A stretch of DNA of 64,000 nt, taken from the NCBI GenBank assembly GCA_024233085.1, contig JACKQC010000003.1:186001-250000 (forward strand), in the 5' to 3' direction. The notes under the pieces are model-generated. The model was given only the letters and a program-made list of their open reading frames with translations. It made no database searches and had not been told where the DNA came from. This stretch comes from Akkermansiaceae bacterium. Its GTDB lineage: Bacteria > Verrucomicrobiota > Verrucomicrobiia > Verrucomicrobiales > DEV007. Positions 24,101 through 31,043 of this stretch are shown here, one piece after another (positions within the stretch are counted from its first letter, which is position 1; every line of letters starts with the position of its first letter). Both the position numbers and the translations under genes were made by a program.

Positions 24101-26929
24101 GTGCTCGATGACGACGAGGCTCTGGCCGCCCTCGACAAGCCGGTCGAACACCTTGAGCAGCATCGCCACGTCGTCGAAGTGCAGGCCGGTCGTCGGTTCG
24201 TCGAAGATCAACAGCGTCGACGTGGCACGGGCTTCCAGCCCGTGATCCGTGGCATGGGCTTCCAGCCCATGATTTTTTTGAGAAGCCGCCCGCCGCCCCG
24301 ATTTCGCGGAACCGCTCCCAGCTTCATGGGCAGGATGCCCATGCCACGGTGAATTGAGCAGGTGCCCCACCAGCTTGAGTCGCTGGCTTTCCCCGCCGCT
24401 GAGGGTGTTGAGCGGCTGGCCGAGGCGCAGGTAGCCGAGCCCCACATCGGCCAGCACTTGGAGCGACGACACCATCTGGGCGCCCGGCTTGCCGCCGATG
24501 GCGAAGAAATATTCGATCGCCTCGGTGACGGTCAGGCTGAGCACCTCGTGGACATTCTTTCCGTTCAGCTCGATCTCCAGCGCCTCGGGCGTGTAGCGGC
24601 GCCCTTCGCATTCGGGACAGGTGACGTAGAGGTCGCTGAGGAATTGCATCTCCACCTTTTCGAAGCCGTTCCCCCAGCAGCGCTCGCAGCGTCCGATCCC
24701 GGAGTTGAAGGAAAAGTAGCCGGGCGTCAGCCCCCGTGCCTTTCCGTCCGGCGTGTCGGCGAACAGCTTCCGCACCGTTTCGAACACCCCGGTGTATACC
24801 GCCGGCGTCGAGCGCGGCGTGCGGGCGAGCGGCGATTGATCGACCATGACCACGTCCGCGATGCGCTCGAGGCCGTGAATCTCGCGGCAACGGCCGGGCT
24901 CCTCCTCGGAACCGCGTCCCAGCCTGCGAATCAGGTTCTCGTAGAGCACCGAGTGCACCAGCGTCGACTTGCCCGACCCGGACACGCCGGTGACGCAGCA
25001 GAAGACGCCGAGCGGGATTTCCACGTCGATCTTCTTCAGGTTGTGCTGCGCGGCACGCTCGATCTTGAGCCAGTGCTTCGGCGAACGGCGCTTCGCCGGC
25101 ACCGGGATCGACTGCTTCCCGGTCAAGTAAGCCGCCGTGAGCGACTTTGTTTTTGCCATCGCCGCCGGTTCGCCGGAAAAGACGAGCGACCCGCCACCCT
25201 CGCCCCTTCCGGGGCCGATGTCCACCAGGTGATCGGCGGCCCGGATCACCGCTTCCTCGTGCTCCACCACGACCAGCGTGTTGCCCGCGTCGCGGAGGCG
25301 GTGGATCACCTCGATGAGCCGCGCCACGTCACGCGGGTGCAGGCCCACCGTCGGCTCGTCGAGGACGAAGAGCGTGTTCGTCAGGCTCGCGCCGAGACAG
25401 GTCGTCAGGTTGACCCGCTCCGTCTCGCCACCCGACAGCGTGCGGGTCGGGCGATTGAGGTCGAGATAGCCGAGCCCGACGTGCTTCAGGTAACGCAACC
25501 GGTTCAGCACCTCGCCGTGGAGCAGTTGAGCCGTCTTGTCGTTCGCGGGCGGTGGGATTTCCTCGAAAAACGCCGCCAACCGGTCGGCGGGCAGTTTCCA
25601 GAGATCCGGCAAGGTCAGTCCGTTCACCCGGTAGCAGAGCGCCTCCGGCTGGAGCCTGCCGCCCCGGCAGTGATGGCACTCCGTGTAGCTGCGGAAGCGG
25701 CTCAGGAACACCCGCACGTGCATCTTGTAGGTGCGGGACTCCAGCCAGTCGAAAAAGCCGCGCACCCCGTACCAGATCCCCTGCTGCCAGGCCTCCTCCG
25801 GATCTCCGCCGTCGCCCTCGATGACCCATTGCTGCTCTTCCTCGGGCAGGTCCTCGAAGGGGATCTTCGTGCTCACGCCCTGCGTCCGGCATGCTCGCTC
25901 CAGGTCCTGCTGACATTCCTGGTAAGTGTCGCCCTGGAAGGCCTTCACCACGCCCTCGGCGATGGAGAGCGACTTGTCCGGCAGCGCACGGTCAAGATCG
26001 AGACCGATGACCCGCCCGAATCCCCGGCAATGCGGGCAAGCCCCGAGCGGGTGATTGAAACTGAACAAATGCGGCGTCGGCGGCCGCAGTTCGATGTCGC
26101 TGTCCGGCGAATGCCAGCCCCGGGAAAAGGCGGCCCGATCGCCCGACTCCGGATCGACCACCGCAATGCGGCCTTTCCCCAGATCGAGGGCACGCTCCAC
26201 CGCTTCCTGGAAGCGCGACGCCTTGCCCGCCGCGACCCGGTCCTGGATCACCTCCACCGCGCCCGGCAACGTTTTCCGATCATACCCGGTTGGATCGTCG
26301 ACCCGATAGGGTTGGCCAAAAATCCAGACCCGCAGATAGCCCTGGCTCTGGAGAAAGGCGAAGAACGCCGCTGGCTCCGTCTTCGGCGGCACCGGCACGG
26401 CGAACACCACCAGCAGCGCCCGGTCCACGCCGAAACGCTCCCGCGACTTCCGCAGGATCGACGCCGGGTTGTCCGGCTCGATCTCCCCGCCAGTGACCGG
26501 ATCGTAGCCCCGGCAGATCCGGGGAAAGAGCGCCTTCAGGTAATCGTTGATCTCCGTGATCGTGCCCACCGTGGAGCGCGTCGTCTTGACCGCGTTGGCC
26601 TGCTCGATCGCGATGGCCGGCGGGATGCCATGAATCGCGTCCACCTGCGGCTTGTCCATCCGCTCGAAGAACTGCCGCGTGTAGGGCGAGAAGGTTTCCA
26701 CGTAGCGCCGCTGCCCCTCCGCATAAAGCGTCTGGAAGGCGAGGCTCGATTTCCCCGATCCGCTCGGCCCCGTGACGACCGTCAACTTCCCGACCGGAAG
26801 GTCCAGATCGAGGCCCTTCAAGTTGTTCTGCCGCGCGCCTCTGATCTCGATGACGGCGGGGGAAGCCGGAGCCACGGATGGGGCGGCGGCAATGGTCTTT
26901 GGTGTCTTCGATTTCGGTGGGCGGGGCAT
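21161..26929 (-). CDS. uvrA: tandem double-length excinuclease ABC subunit A
   Basis: This 1922-residue protein is two complete UvrA units in one chain (about residues 1-985 and 1020-1922). Four Walker A motifs are visible (GPSGSGKSS, GVSGSGKST, GLSGSGKST, GISGSGKSS), with four signatures (LSGGETERV, LSGGESQRL, LSGGESQRI, LSGGEAQRI). Each unit carries the CxxC zinc modules, such as 'CERCWGNGFE ... CPECEGRR' and 'CEACKGNGR ... CDECGGRR'. UvrA recognises DNA damage and loads UvrB. Double-length UvrA is known in Chlamydia, another PVC member. Three unrelated dispersed repeats interrupt it in frame, at residues about 860-903, 992-1025 and 1622-1637. The start at 26929 (MPRPPKSK) precedes a low-complexity leader; nine further residues are possible upstream. 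Confidence 0.95.
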   Translation of the reverse strand: MPRPPKSKTPKTIAAAPSVAPASPAVIEIRGARQNNLKGLDLDLPVGKLTVVTGPSGSGKSSLAFQTLYAEGQRRYVETFSPYTRQFFERMDKPQVDAIHGIPPAIAIEQANAVKTTRSTVGTITEINDYLKALFPRICRGYDPVTGGEIEPDNPASILRKSRERFGVDRALLVVFAVPVPPKTEPAAFFAFLQSQGYLRVWIFGQPYRVDDPTGYDRKTLPGAVEVIQDRVAAGKASRFQEAVERALDLGKGRIAVVDPESGDRAAFSRGWHSPDSDIELRPPTPHLFSFNHPLGACPHCRGFGRVIGLDLDRALPDKSLSIAEGVVKAFQGDTYQECQQDLERACRTQGVSTKIPFEDLPEEEQQWVIEGDGGDPEEAWQQGIWYGVRGFFDWLESRTYKMHVRVFLSRFRSYTECHHCRGGRLQPEALCYRVNGLTLPDLWKLPADRLAAFFEEIPPPANDKTAQLLHGEVLNRLRYLKHVGLGYLDLNRPTRTLSGGETERVNLTTCLGASLTNTLFVLDEPTVGLHPRDVARLIEVIHRLRDAGNTLVVVEHEEAVIRAADHLVDIGPGRGEGGGSLVFSGEPAAMAKTKSLTAAYLTGKQSIPVPAKRRSPKHWLKIERAAQHNLKKIDVEIPLGVFCCVTGVSGSGKSTLVHSVLYENLIRRLGRGSEEEPGRCREIHGLERIADVVMVDQSPLARTPRSTPAVYTGVFETVRKLFADTPDGKARGLTPGYFSFNSGIGRCERCWGNGFEKVEMQFLSDLYVTCPECEGRRYTPEALEIELNGKNVHEVLSLTVTEAIEYFFAIGGKPGAQMVSSLQVLADVGLGYLRLGQPLNTLSGGESQRLKLVGHLLNSPWHGHPAHEAGSGSAKSGRRAASQKNHGLEAHATDHGLEARATSTLLIFDEPTTGLHFDDVAMLLKVFDRLVEGGQSLVVIEHNLEVIKSADHVIDLGPEAGEHGGRVVATGTPEEVARVSESHTGQFLAEKFSVGSFQFSDPTTAALRVAEALPSENRKLKTENSISLRGAREHNLKGIDLDIPRDQFVVITGLSGSGKSTLAFDILFAEGQRRFLDSMSTYARQFVEQLERPDIDRVAGLPPAVAIEQRISRGGGKSTVATVTEVWQFLRLLYAKVGVQYSPDTGKPVQKQSVTAIVSRLREVAKAAKAKHPVRLLAPLVKARKGFHTEVADWAGRQGFDTLFVDGQFKAVEGFQKLERFKEHTIDVVVGEVTPKTKPEDLREMVETALRIGKKTARYLDPANRLHVVSTEMCDPETGRAFEELDPRLFSYNSPHGWCPSCRGYGTVEKKPSFAQDEKHAESVLDAELREERRRSRPDDEVETIPCPVCHGARLNEVALHVRVRNRGIAEIGALTVAEAREVVEAFSFTGDEALIARDILPEIVQRLRFMEQVGLGYLQLDRSATTLSGGESQRIRLAAQLGSNLRGVLYILDEPTIGLHPRDNVRLLDTLTALRDKGNSLLVVEHDEETIRRADHVIDLGPGAGRFGGEIVFEGPLKDEKPAAAKQRAKKHAASPTLQVLGDPIPHPMRSERRPLPAKSAKEEWLKVTGARANNLRNLTVSLPIGRLIGISGISGSGKSSFMRGVLRPAVESHLKKSKKKNPVNPVQKNPANPVWKTITGAERIEAVYEVDQSPIGKTSRSTPATYVKVFDEIRNLFAQLPEARARGYTASRFSFNTEGGRCEACKGNGRIKLEMNFLPASYVPCDECGGRRYNAPTLEVEYHGKTIADVMEMSIDDAADFFAGHPKIHRTLNLLRETGLGYLSLGQPSPTLSGGEAQRIKLVTELTRGIGRAQHARLRQNRAPKSNLYLIEEPSIGLHMADVRRLLDVLHRLVDDGHTVVVIEHNLDILAEADYLLDVGPEAGAAGGNLVAAGPPEEVAKEKESRTAPFLRGILGSNR
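22018..22063. repeat. dispersed 'aggattaacaggatt' repeat, in frame in uvrA
   Basis: Two related phrases, acaggattggcaggatttt and gggattaacaggattttt, lie within the uvrA coding region. On the coding strand they give KNPVNPVQKNPANPVW, placed between 'VLRPAVESHLKKSKK' and 'ITGAERIEAVYEVDQ', where ordinary UvrA has a short loop. The family matches the phrase at 15388-15405. Confidence 0.75.
23855..23955. repeat. inverted 'ttttcagttttcag' repeat pair, in frame in uvrA
   Basis: Bases 23855-23884 carry tandem ttttcag/ttttcgg units, and 23926-23955 carry the inverse, ctgaaaactgaaaactg. They flank about 40 bp and sit in the linker between the two UvrA units (protein SVGSFQFSDPTTAAL then RKLKTENSISLRG). 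An 18-bp perfect palindrome, ctcgctccgcggagcgag, adjoins at 23832-23849. Similar phrases occur at 57573-57590 and 58069-58098. Confidence 0.7.
24222..24349. repeat. cluster of 'tggcatgggcttccagcccatg' palindromes, in frame in uvrA
   Basis: Two adjacent copies at 24222-24244 and 24250-24272 each contain a hairpin (cgggcttccagcccg and tgggcttccagccca). A third, inverse unit (atgggcaggatgcccatgcc) lies at 24326-24345. They encode HGHPAHEAGS and HGLEAHATDHGLEARAT just before the Walker B 'LLIFDEPTTGLHFDD', lengthening a normally short loop by about 44 residues. Related units occur at 37814-37838 and 49669-49691. Confidence 0.8.
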
Positions 26930-27123
26930 TGAAAGGGAAAGGACGGCGAGAAACAAGGGTTACGGGATAGCGCGGAGCCAGGAGGCGCGCGAGGGGAAAA
27001 GGCGGGGATTCCCGTCGGGAGGAGTTTGCCCGAGAGGGAAATGTCGGGTTCGTTGTCGATGAGGAACGCGGAAACTCTGAGCGAACACGCCTGGATCGAT
27101 CCCACCCGTTTTGGTGGGCGTCC
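26930..27123. other. intergenic region upstream of uvrA
   Basis: No convincing gene. There is one small stem-loop, cccacc-cgtttt-ggtggg, at 27101-27118, but no T tract, so I do not call it a terminator. Confidence 0.4.
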
Positions 27124-27312
27124 ATGCATTGGGGGCATCGCATTTGGGTTTCCCTGGTGCTCGATCCTATCGCCGAGGTGCTGACCCCCCGACATGTCAC
27201 CGAAGAGCACTACCGGCAAATCATCACGAACGATGTCCGGGCCTGCTTGGTCTATGGTTCCGCGATGTCGCAAGAGAGATATGTTCCCGTCCTGATCAAG
27301 GCCGTGGCGTGA
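27124..27312 (+). CDS. hypothetical protein, 62 residues
   Basis: A frame starting ATG at 27124 gives a 62-residue product with plausible composition ('LDPIAEVLTPRHVTEEHYRQIITNDVRACLVYGSAM'), ending TGA. I do not recognise a family. No ribosome binding site is obvious. It lies in a degraded region next to a gatC remnant and may itself be the end of a decayed gene. Treat as tentative. Confidence 0.25.
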   Translation: MHWGHRIWVSLVLDPIAEVLTPRHVTEEHYRQIITNDVRACLVYGSAMSQERYVPVLIKAVA

Positions 27313-27339
27313 AACTCTAACTGGATGAAAACCTGGGCC

Positions 27340-27564
27340 GGCGGAAACAGCTCCTTGCGGCGGACCACGAAGTCTGCACGACGCCGGAGCAGAATCTTTG
27401 CTCCGCCACGGATGACGAAATCGCGGATCGCTGGCGAACTCCTCGTCGGCGTCAGATACGTCGATGGATTCTACGTGCTCGCCATAAGCCAGGATGCGGT
27501 TCAGCTGAGCCTGAAAGCGGGCGGCTTCATCCGCGTTGAGCGTGAGTGGGGCGAGATCGGCGAC
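27340..27564 (-). pseudogene. gatC: degraded gatC (Asp/Glu-tRNA amidotransferase subunit C) remnant
   Basis: Reading leftward from 27564, one frame gives VADLAPLTLNADEAARFQAQ, then LNRILAYGEHVESIDVSDADEE. This matches the GatC pattern (VAxLAxLxLxxeEaxxfxxQLxxILxyvexlxevD). The codon just before VADLA is a stop (TGA), so there is no start codon. After the DVSDAD segment the expected 'LRxDxVxxS' part is only recognisable, weakly, in another frame, and no intact 3' end exists. GatC is about 95 residues and forms a complex with GatA and GatB, which are not in the window. A functional copy presumably lies elsewhere. Confidence 0.55.
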
Positions 27565-27727
27565 TCAACCCTCTTTGGTCTCCGCCTTTGCGGAATGTTT
27601 ACCCTTGCCGGCCCCGAGATTGGCACGCGGTGAGCCGCCTCCCAGGATGTAATCGGGAAAATTTTACTTTTTCAGTAAAGGATTGCGCGTTAAAGAGGTA
27701 TGGTGGCGCGAAAGCAACTTTCATTTG

Positions 27728-28867
27728 ATGATGATTCCGAACTTCAATACTGCTTTGCGAATGAGAAAGTTCGACTTTGGGCTTCGACTTGGATCTGCCG
27801 CAGTGGGACGGTTTCTCGGTTTCCTGGTATTAGTGCTTCTGCAGAATCAGGCTGGGGCGCAAAGCTTCGTCAGCGAGACCGCCGGCTACAATGTCACGAC
27901 GTGTGTGGCGGGTTCGGACACGATCGTTTCGGCGCCATTTCGACGACAGGTGGTCTTCCGGGGAACGCTCGCTTCGGATCCGGTGGGCGCGGATTCGAGC
28001 GCCACGCTGACTCTGGAAGATTCGCCGGCTTTTTCGGGCAAGGATTTCGTCACCGAAGCGCACTACCTCGGCTTTACGGGAACGTCCGCCGGCGCCGGGT
28101 GGCAGTTCCGGGTGATCTCCCAGGGGGCGTTGACTCTGGGCATCGATCTGACTTCGGGCGATCTCGCAGGGGTGGCCGCCGGCGATTCGTTCGAGGTGAT
28201 TCCCTATTGGACCCTGGATTCGCTCTTTCCCGCCGGAAGCGAAACGGTTCACGAGTCGCCGGGACTGCTCGTCAGTGAGCGGGGCACGGAGATTCTCTTC
28301 TTTGACCGGGATTCCGCTTCGATCCATCTCGCGCCGAACCGGAAATTCTTTCGCACCGCGGGCGGCTGGAAGGAAGCGGTGCGGGGCTTTCCTGACGCCG
28401 GTGGCGAGGTCGTTCCGGCGGGGGCGAGCTTTGTCATCAGGCATCCCGCCGGTGTCGCGGACACGCGATTCGTTTCCCGGCAATGGGTGGATCCGGGCGC
28501 GAAGGCCTATTCGCTGAAGACTTCCGTCGAGGGTCCTCGCGACAACCATCTGGGGTCGGTCAGACCGATTCCCGTGAAACTTCAGGACCTGGATCTGGAA
28601 CCTCCGGCTTTTGTCGAAAGCGCTTCCACGGATCCGGCGGACCGCGGGGACGAACTGCATGTGTTCGACAATACGATTGCGGCGGTGAACCGAAAGGATT
28701 CGGCGATCTATTTCCGGGTGAGCGGCCATTGGGTGGAGAGCGACGAGGCGCAGAGTTTTCCCAATGCCGACGATGCGGAGATCGATGCCGGCGCCGGGTT
28801 GATGATCCGCAAGGCGGCGAAAGCCGGAGGAGGCGCCACCGTGTGGGTGAACACTCCGCGTTACTGA
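27728..28867 (+). CDS. secreted protein resembling TIGR02597
   Basis: This protein of about 379 residues has an N-terminal signal peptide: a basic n-region, then 'FLGFLVLVLLQNQAGAQ', with likely cleavage after AGA. The mature part is beta-rich and resembles the TIGR02597 family described from Verrucomicrobium-type genomes ('TTCVAGSDTIVSAPFRRQVVFRGTL' and 'GDSFEVIPYWTLDSLFP'). Function is unknown; such proteins are often encoded beside large secreted or autotransporter-like proteins. Met codons at 27728, 27731 and 27761 could each start it; I prefer 27728, while 27761 gives the tightest signal peptide. The next secreted protein gene follows 44 bp later. Confidence 0.7.
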   Translation: MMIPNFNTALRMRKFDFGLRLGSAAVGRFLGFLVLVLLQNQAGAQSFVSETAGYNVTTCVAGSDTIVSAPFRRQVVFRGTLASDPVGADSSATLTLEDSPAFSGKDFVTEAHYLGFTGTSAGAGWQFRVISQGALTLGIDLTSGDLAGVAAGDSFEVIPYWTLDSLFPAGSETVHESPGLLVSERGTEILFFDRDSASIHLAPNRKFFRTAGGWKEAVRGFPDAGGEVVPAGASFVIRHPAGVADTRFVSRQWVDPGAKAYSLKTSVEGPRDNHLGSVRPIPVKLQDLDLEPPAFVESASTDPADRGDELHVFDNTIAAVNRKDSAIYFRVSGHWVESDEAQSFPNADDAEIDAGAGLMIRKAAKAGGGATVWVNTPRY

Positions 28868-28911
28868 AACCCGCCCGGATCGCGCAAGATTTCTCGATTC
28901 AAGAATTCAAA

Positions 28912-30939
28912 ATGAAACGATTCCAGACCGTTCCTTTCAAGTTTGCCTTCTTGGCGGCGATCATCGCGGGAACCTGCTCGATTCCGGTGTCGGCAAGGGC
29001 TTCGGTGACGTTCGAGTTTCAGATGGGCGCGATGCCGATCCCGGGGAATTCTCTTGGGGTTCTTGTGGCCGACACGGGCGGAGACGGGTTCACCTCGCCT
29101 CAACAGGCGGCGGGCACGGCGCTGGTGGCGGGCAACGCCATGGGATCGGGCGATGACCGCATCGTCGCGGTTTTCCCCATCACCACGGGCGATCCTTTTG
29201 CCCCGGGCAACGGGTTTGCCGAGTTTGTGGGCCCGGTCGATTACGAGTCGCTCGGGGTCGCGGAGGGGGAAGCCTTGATTTTCTACGCTTTCCCGGTCCG
29301 TTCCATGGGCGAGGAGATCCGGCGGGGTGAGAGTTTTGTGTCTTTCCGAACCGACCAGTCGGCGTCGATCGTGGGGAACATGGGTTTCACGCTTCCGGAG
29401 GACGGGGGAAGCTATGTGCTCGGAGTGTTCGATCCTGATTTTGGTGGTGACACCGATTTTGCCGAAATTCTCCCCGATACGCCTCTGATCACGGTGGCGG
29501 ATCCTGTGGATCTCATCGTGGGGAAGGATTTCGAGCTTCAGTTGGGGGGGACAGGAAGCCCGACGCTCTACCTTGTCCGCGGACTTCCTCCCGGCCTGCA
29601 CTACGACCGTCTGACCGGTTTGATTTCGGGGCGGCTGATTCGCAGTGGGCAGTTCCAGTTCCGGGTGTGGATACGGAACGACGCGGCTACCAGTGGGCCG
29701 CTGACGGTTTCGATGGATGTGGCGGCCCTGCCGGACGAGGTGGTGGGCAATTTCCAAGGGCTGGTGGCGCGAGAGGCCGGCCTCAATGAATCGCTGGGTG
29801 GAAAACTGGCCTTGAGAACCGGTCGGGACGGTCGCCTCACCGGTCGTCTCTATCTAGGGGGACGCAGCTACGGTTTCCGGGGTGAGTTGGACGCGGATAT
29901 TGTCTCGGGGGTTCCGGTGGATCCCACGGCGGCGATCACGATCAATCGGCGCGGTTTGGCTCCCGTGGAGGTGGATCTAACGCTCGACATCGACGCGGAA
30001 ACGATGGCGGGTTCGGTGGGTGACGGGGTGGATACCACCACGGTGGAGGGATACCATCAGGGGTGGCATTCGCGGACCAACCGGCCGGAGGCCTACGAGG
30101 GCTACTACACCAGCCTGCTCGATTTTGACGCGACGCAGGGATTGTCCGGCGACGCCGCGGTGCCCCAGGGAAACGGCTTTGCCGCATTGACCGTGACGCG
30201 CGGTGGCGTCGCCCGCTGGCAGGGGCGCATGGCTGACGGGGCGTCGGTGAGTTTGGCCGGGATTCTCGGTCCGAACGGGGAATACTTCGTGTTTCGCACG
30301 CTCTACCGAAACACCGGATCGGTGCTCGGCACCGGAATGGTGATCTCCGATCCGGGGAACGACGGTGGGTATGACGACAACACCGTGGATGGCCTGTGGG
30401 ACTGGCTCAAGCAGGCTCAGACCAGCACTCGTGTGCGCAACTATCGGGACGGGTTCGGCGTCGCGGAACCGGTGCGGCAGGTCGTGTCGGGGGAACGGTA
30501 TTTCCCGCCGGCGAGGGGGGAGATACCGATGGGGTTTCCCGATCAGGAAGGGAACGCCAGCCTGCTGTTTTCCGAAGGCGGGCTGGGCGACGCGGAAATG
30601 AATCCCAACGTGGTTTTCCAACTGACGGCCGGGGCGAGAGGGAGAATGCCGACCCCGGGCGAGGTGGACAATCCGGCGAGAACCAGTTTTTCCATCAACC
30701 GCCGGACCGGTCTCGTGAGTGGGGCGTTCCTGCTCCAGGACACCAATCCCGACTCCACCACCCAACCGTTCTTCCGGCGGCGCGGCAGCTACCGGGGAAT
30801 GATCTTGCCGAGTCAAAGAATGGGGGCGGGGTATTTTCTTCTCGGTCAGCTACCCGACGACACGGTCGATCCTCCAACCAGCATGGGAACGGCGCCGATT
30901 CTTTCCGGGCAGGTTGTCGTGGAAGAGCCAGTTCCCTGA
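28912..30939 (+). CDS. large secreted protein with putative Ig-like domain
   Basis: This 675-residue protein starts with a signal peptide ('FKFAFLAAIIAGTCSIPVSARA'). The region at about 185-275 resembles a putative Ig/cadherin-like domain ('LPPGLHYDRLTGLISGRLIRSGQFQFRVWI', the 'LPpGLsldpstGlIsGtP' pattern). The rest is Gly/Thr-rich beta sequence with repeats such as 'GRDGRLTGRLYLGGRSYGFRG', reminiscent of verrucomicrobial cell-surface proteins. No catalytic motif or C-terminal sorting signal is seen. It follows the TIGR02597-like gene on the same strand and probably shares its transcript. Function is unknown. Confidence 0.75.
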   Translation: MKRFQTVPFKFAFLAAIIAGTCSIPVSARASVTFEFQMGAMPIPGNSLGVLVADTGGDGFTSPQQAAGTALVAGNAMGSGDDRIVAVFPITTGDPFAPGNGFAEFVGPVDYESLGVAEGEALIFYAFPVRSMGEEIRRGESFVSFRTDQSASIVGNMGFTLPEDGGSYVLGVFDPDFGGDTDFAEILPDTPLITVADPVDLIVGKDFELQLGGTGSPTLYLVRGLPPGLHYDRLTGLISGRLIRSGQFQFRVWIRNDAATSGPLTVSMDVAALPDEVVGNFQGLVAREAGLNESLGGKLALRTGRDGRLTGRLYLGGRSYGFRGELDADIVSGVPVDPTAAITINRRGLAPVEVDLTLDIDAETMAGSVGDGVDTTTVEGYHQGWHSRTNRPEAYEGYYTSLLDFDATQGLSGDAAVPQGNGFAALTVTRGGVARWQGRMADGASVSLAGILGPNGEYFVFRTLYRNTGSVLGTGMVISDPGNDGGYDDNTVDGLWDWLKQAQTSTRVRNYRDGFGVAEPVRQVVSGERYFPPARGEIPMGFPDQEGNASLLFSEGGLGDAEMNPNVVFQLTAGARGRMPTPGEVDNPARTSFSINRRTGLVSGAFLLQDTNPDSTTQPFFRRRGSYRGMILPSQRMGAGYFLLGQLPDDTVDPPTSMGTAPILSGQVVVEEPVP

Positions 30940-31043
30940 GGGAGCCTCGTCAGGAATCGTTTGGTGAATCCCGCTTGCGGATCGGTCGTTGCTATTGTCA
31001 AAAATCCAAAACTCCTCGATTCTCCGAGTCGCGATTTCCGGTT

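Noticed and set aside
24362..26932. 856-codon forward frame opposite uvrA
   Set aside because: Antisense to UvrA ABC motifs, no family resemblance.
27101..27118. Stem-loop cccacc/ggtggg upstream of the uvrA region as a terminator
   Set aside because: Short stem and no T tract; no gene ends there.
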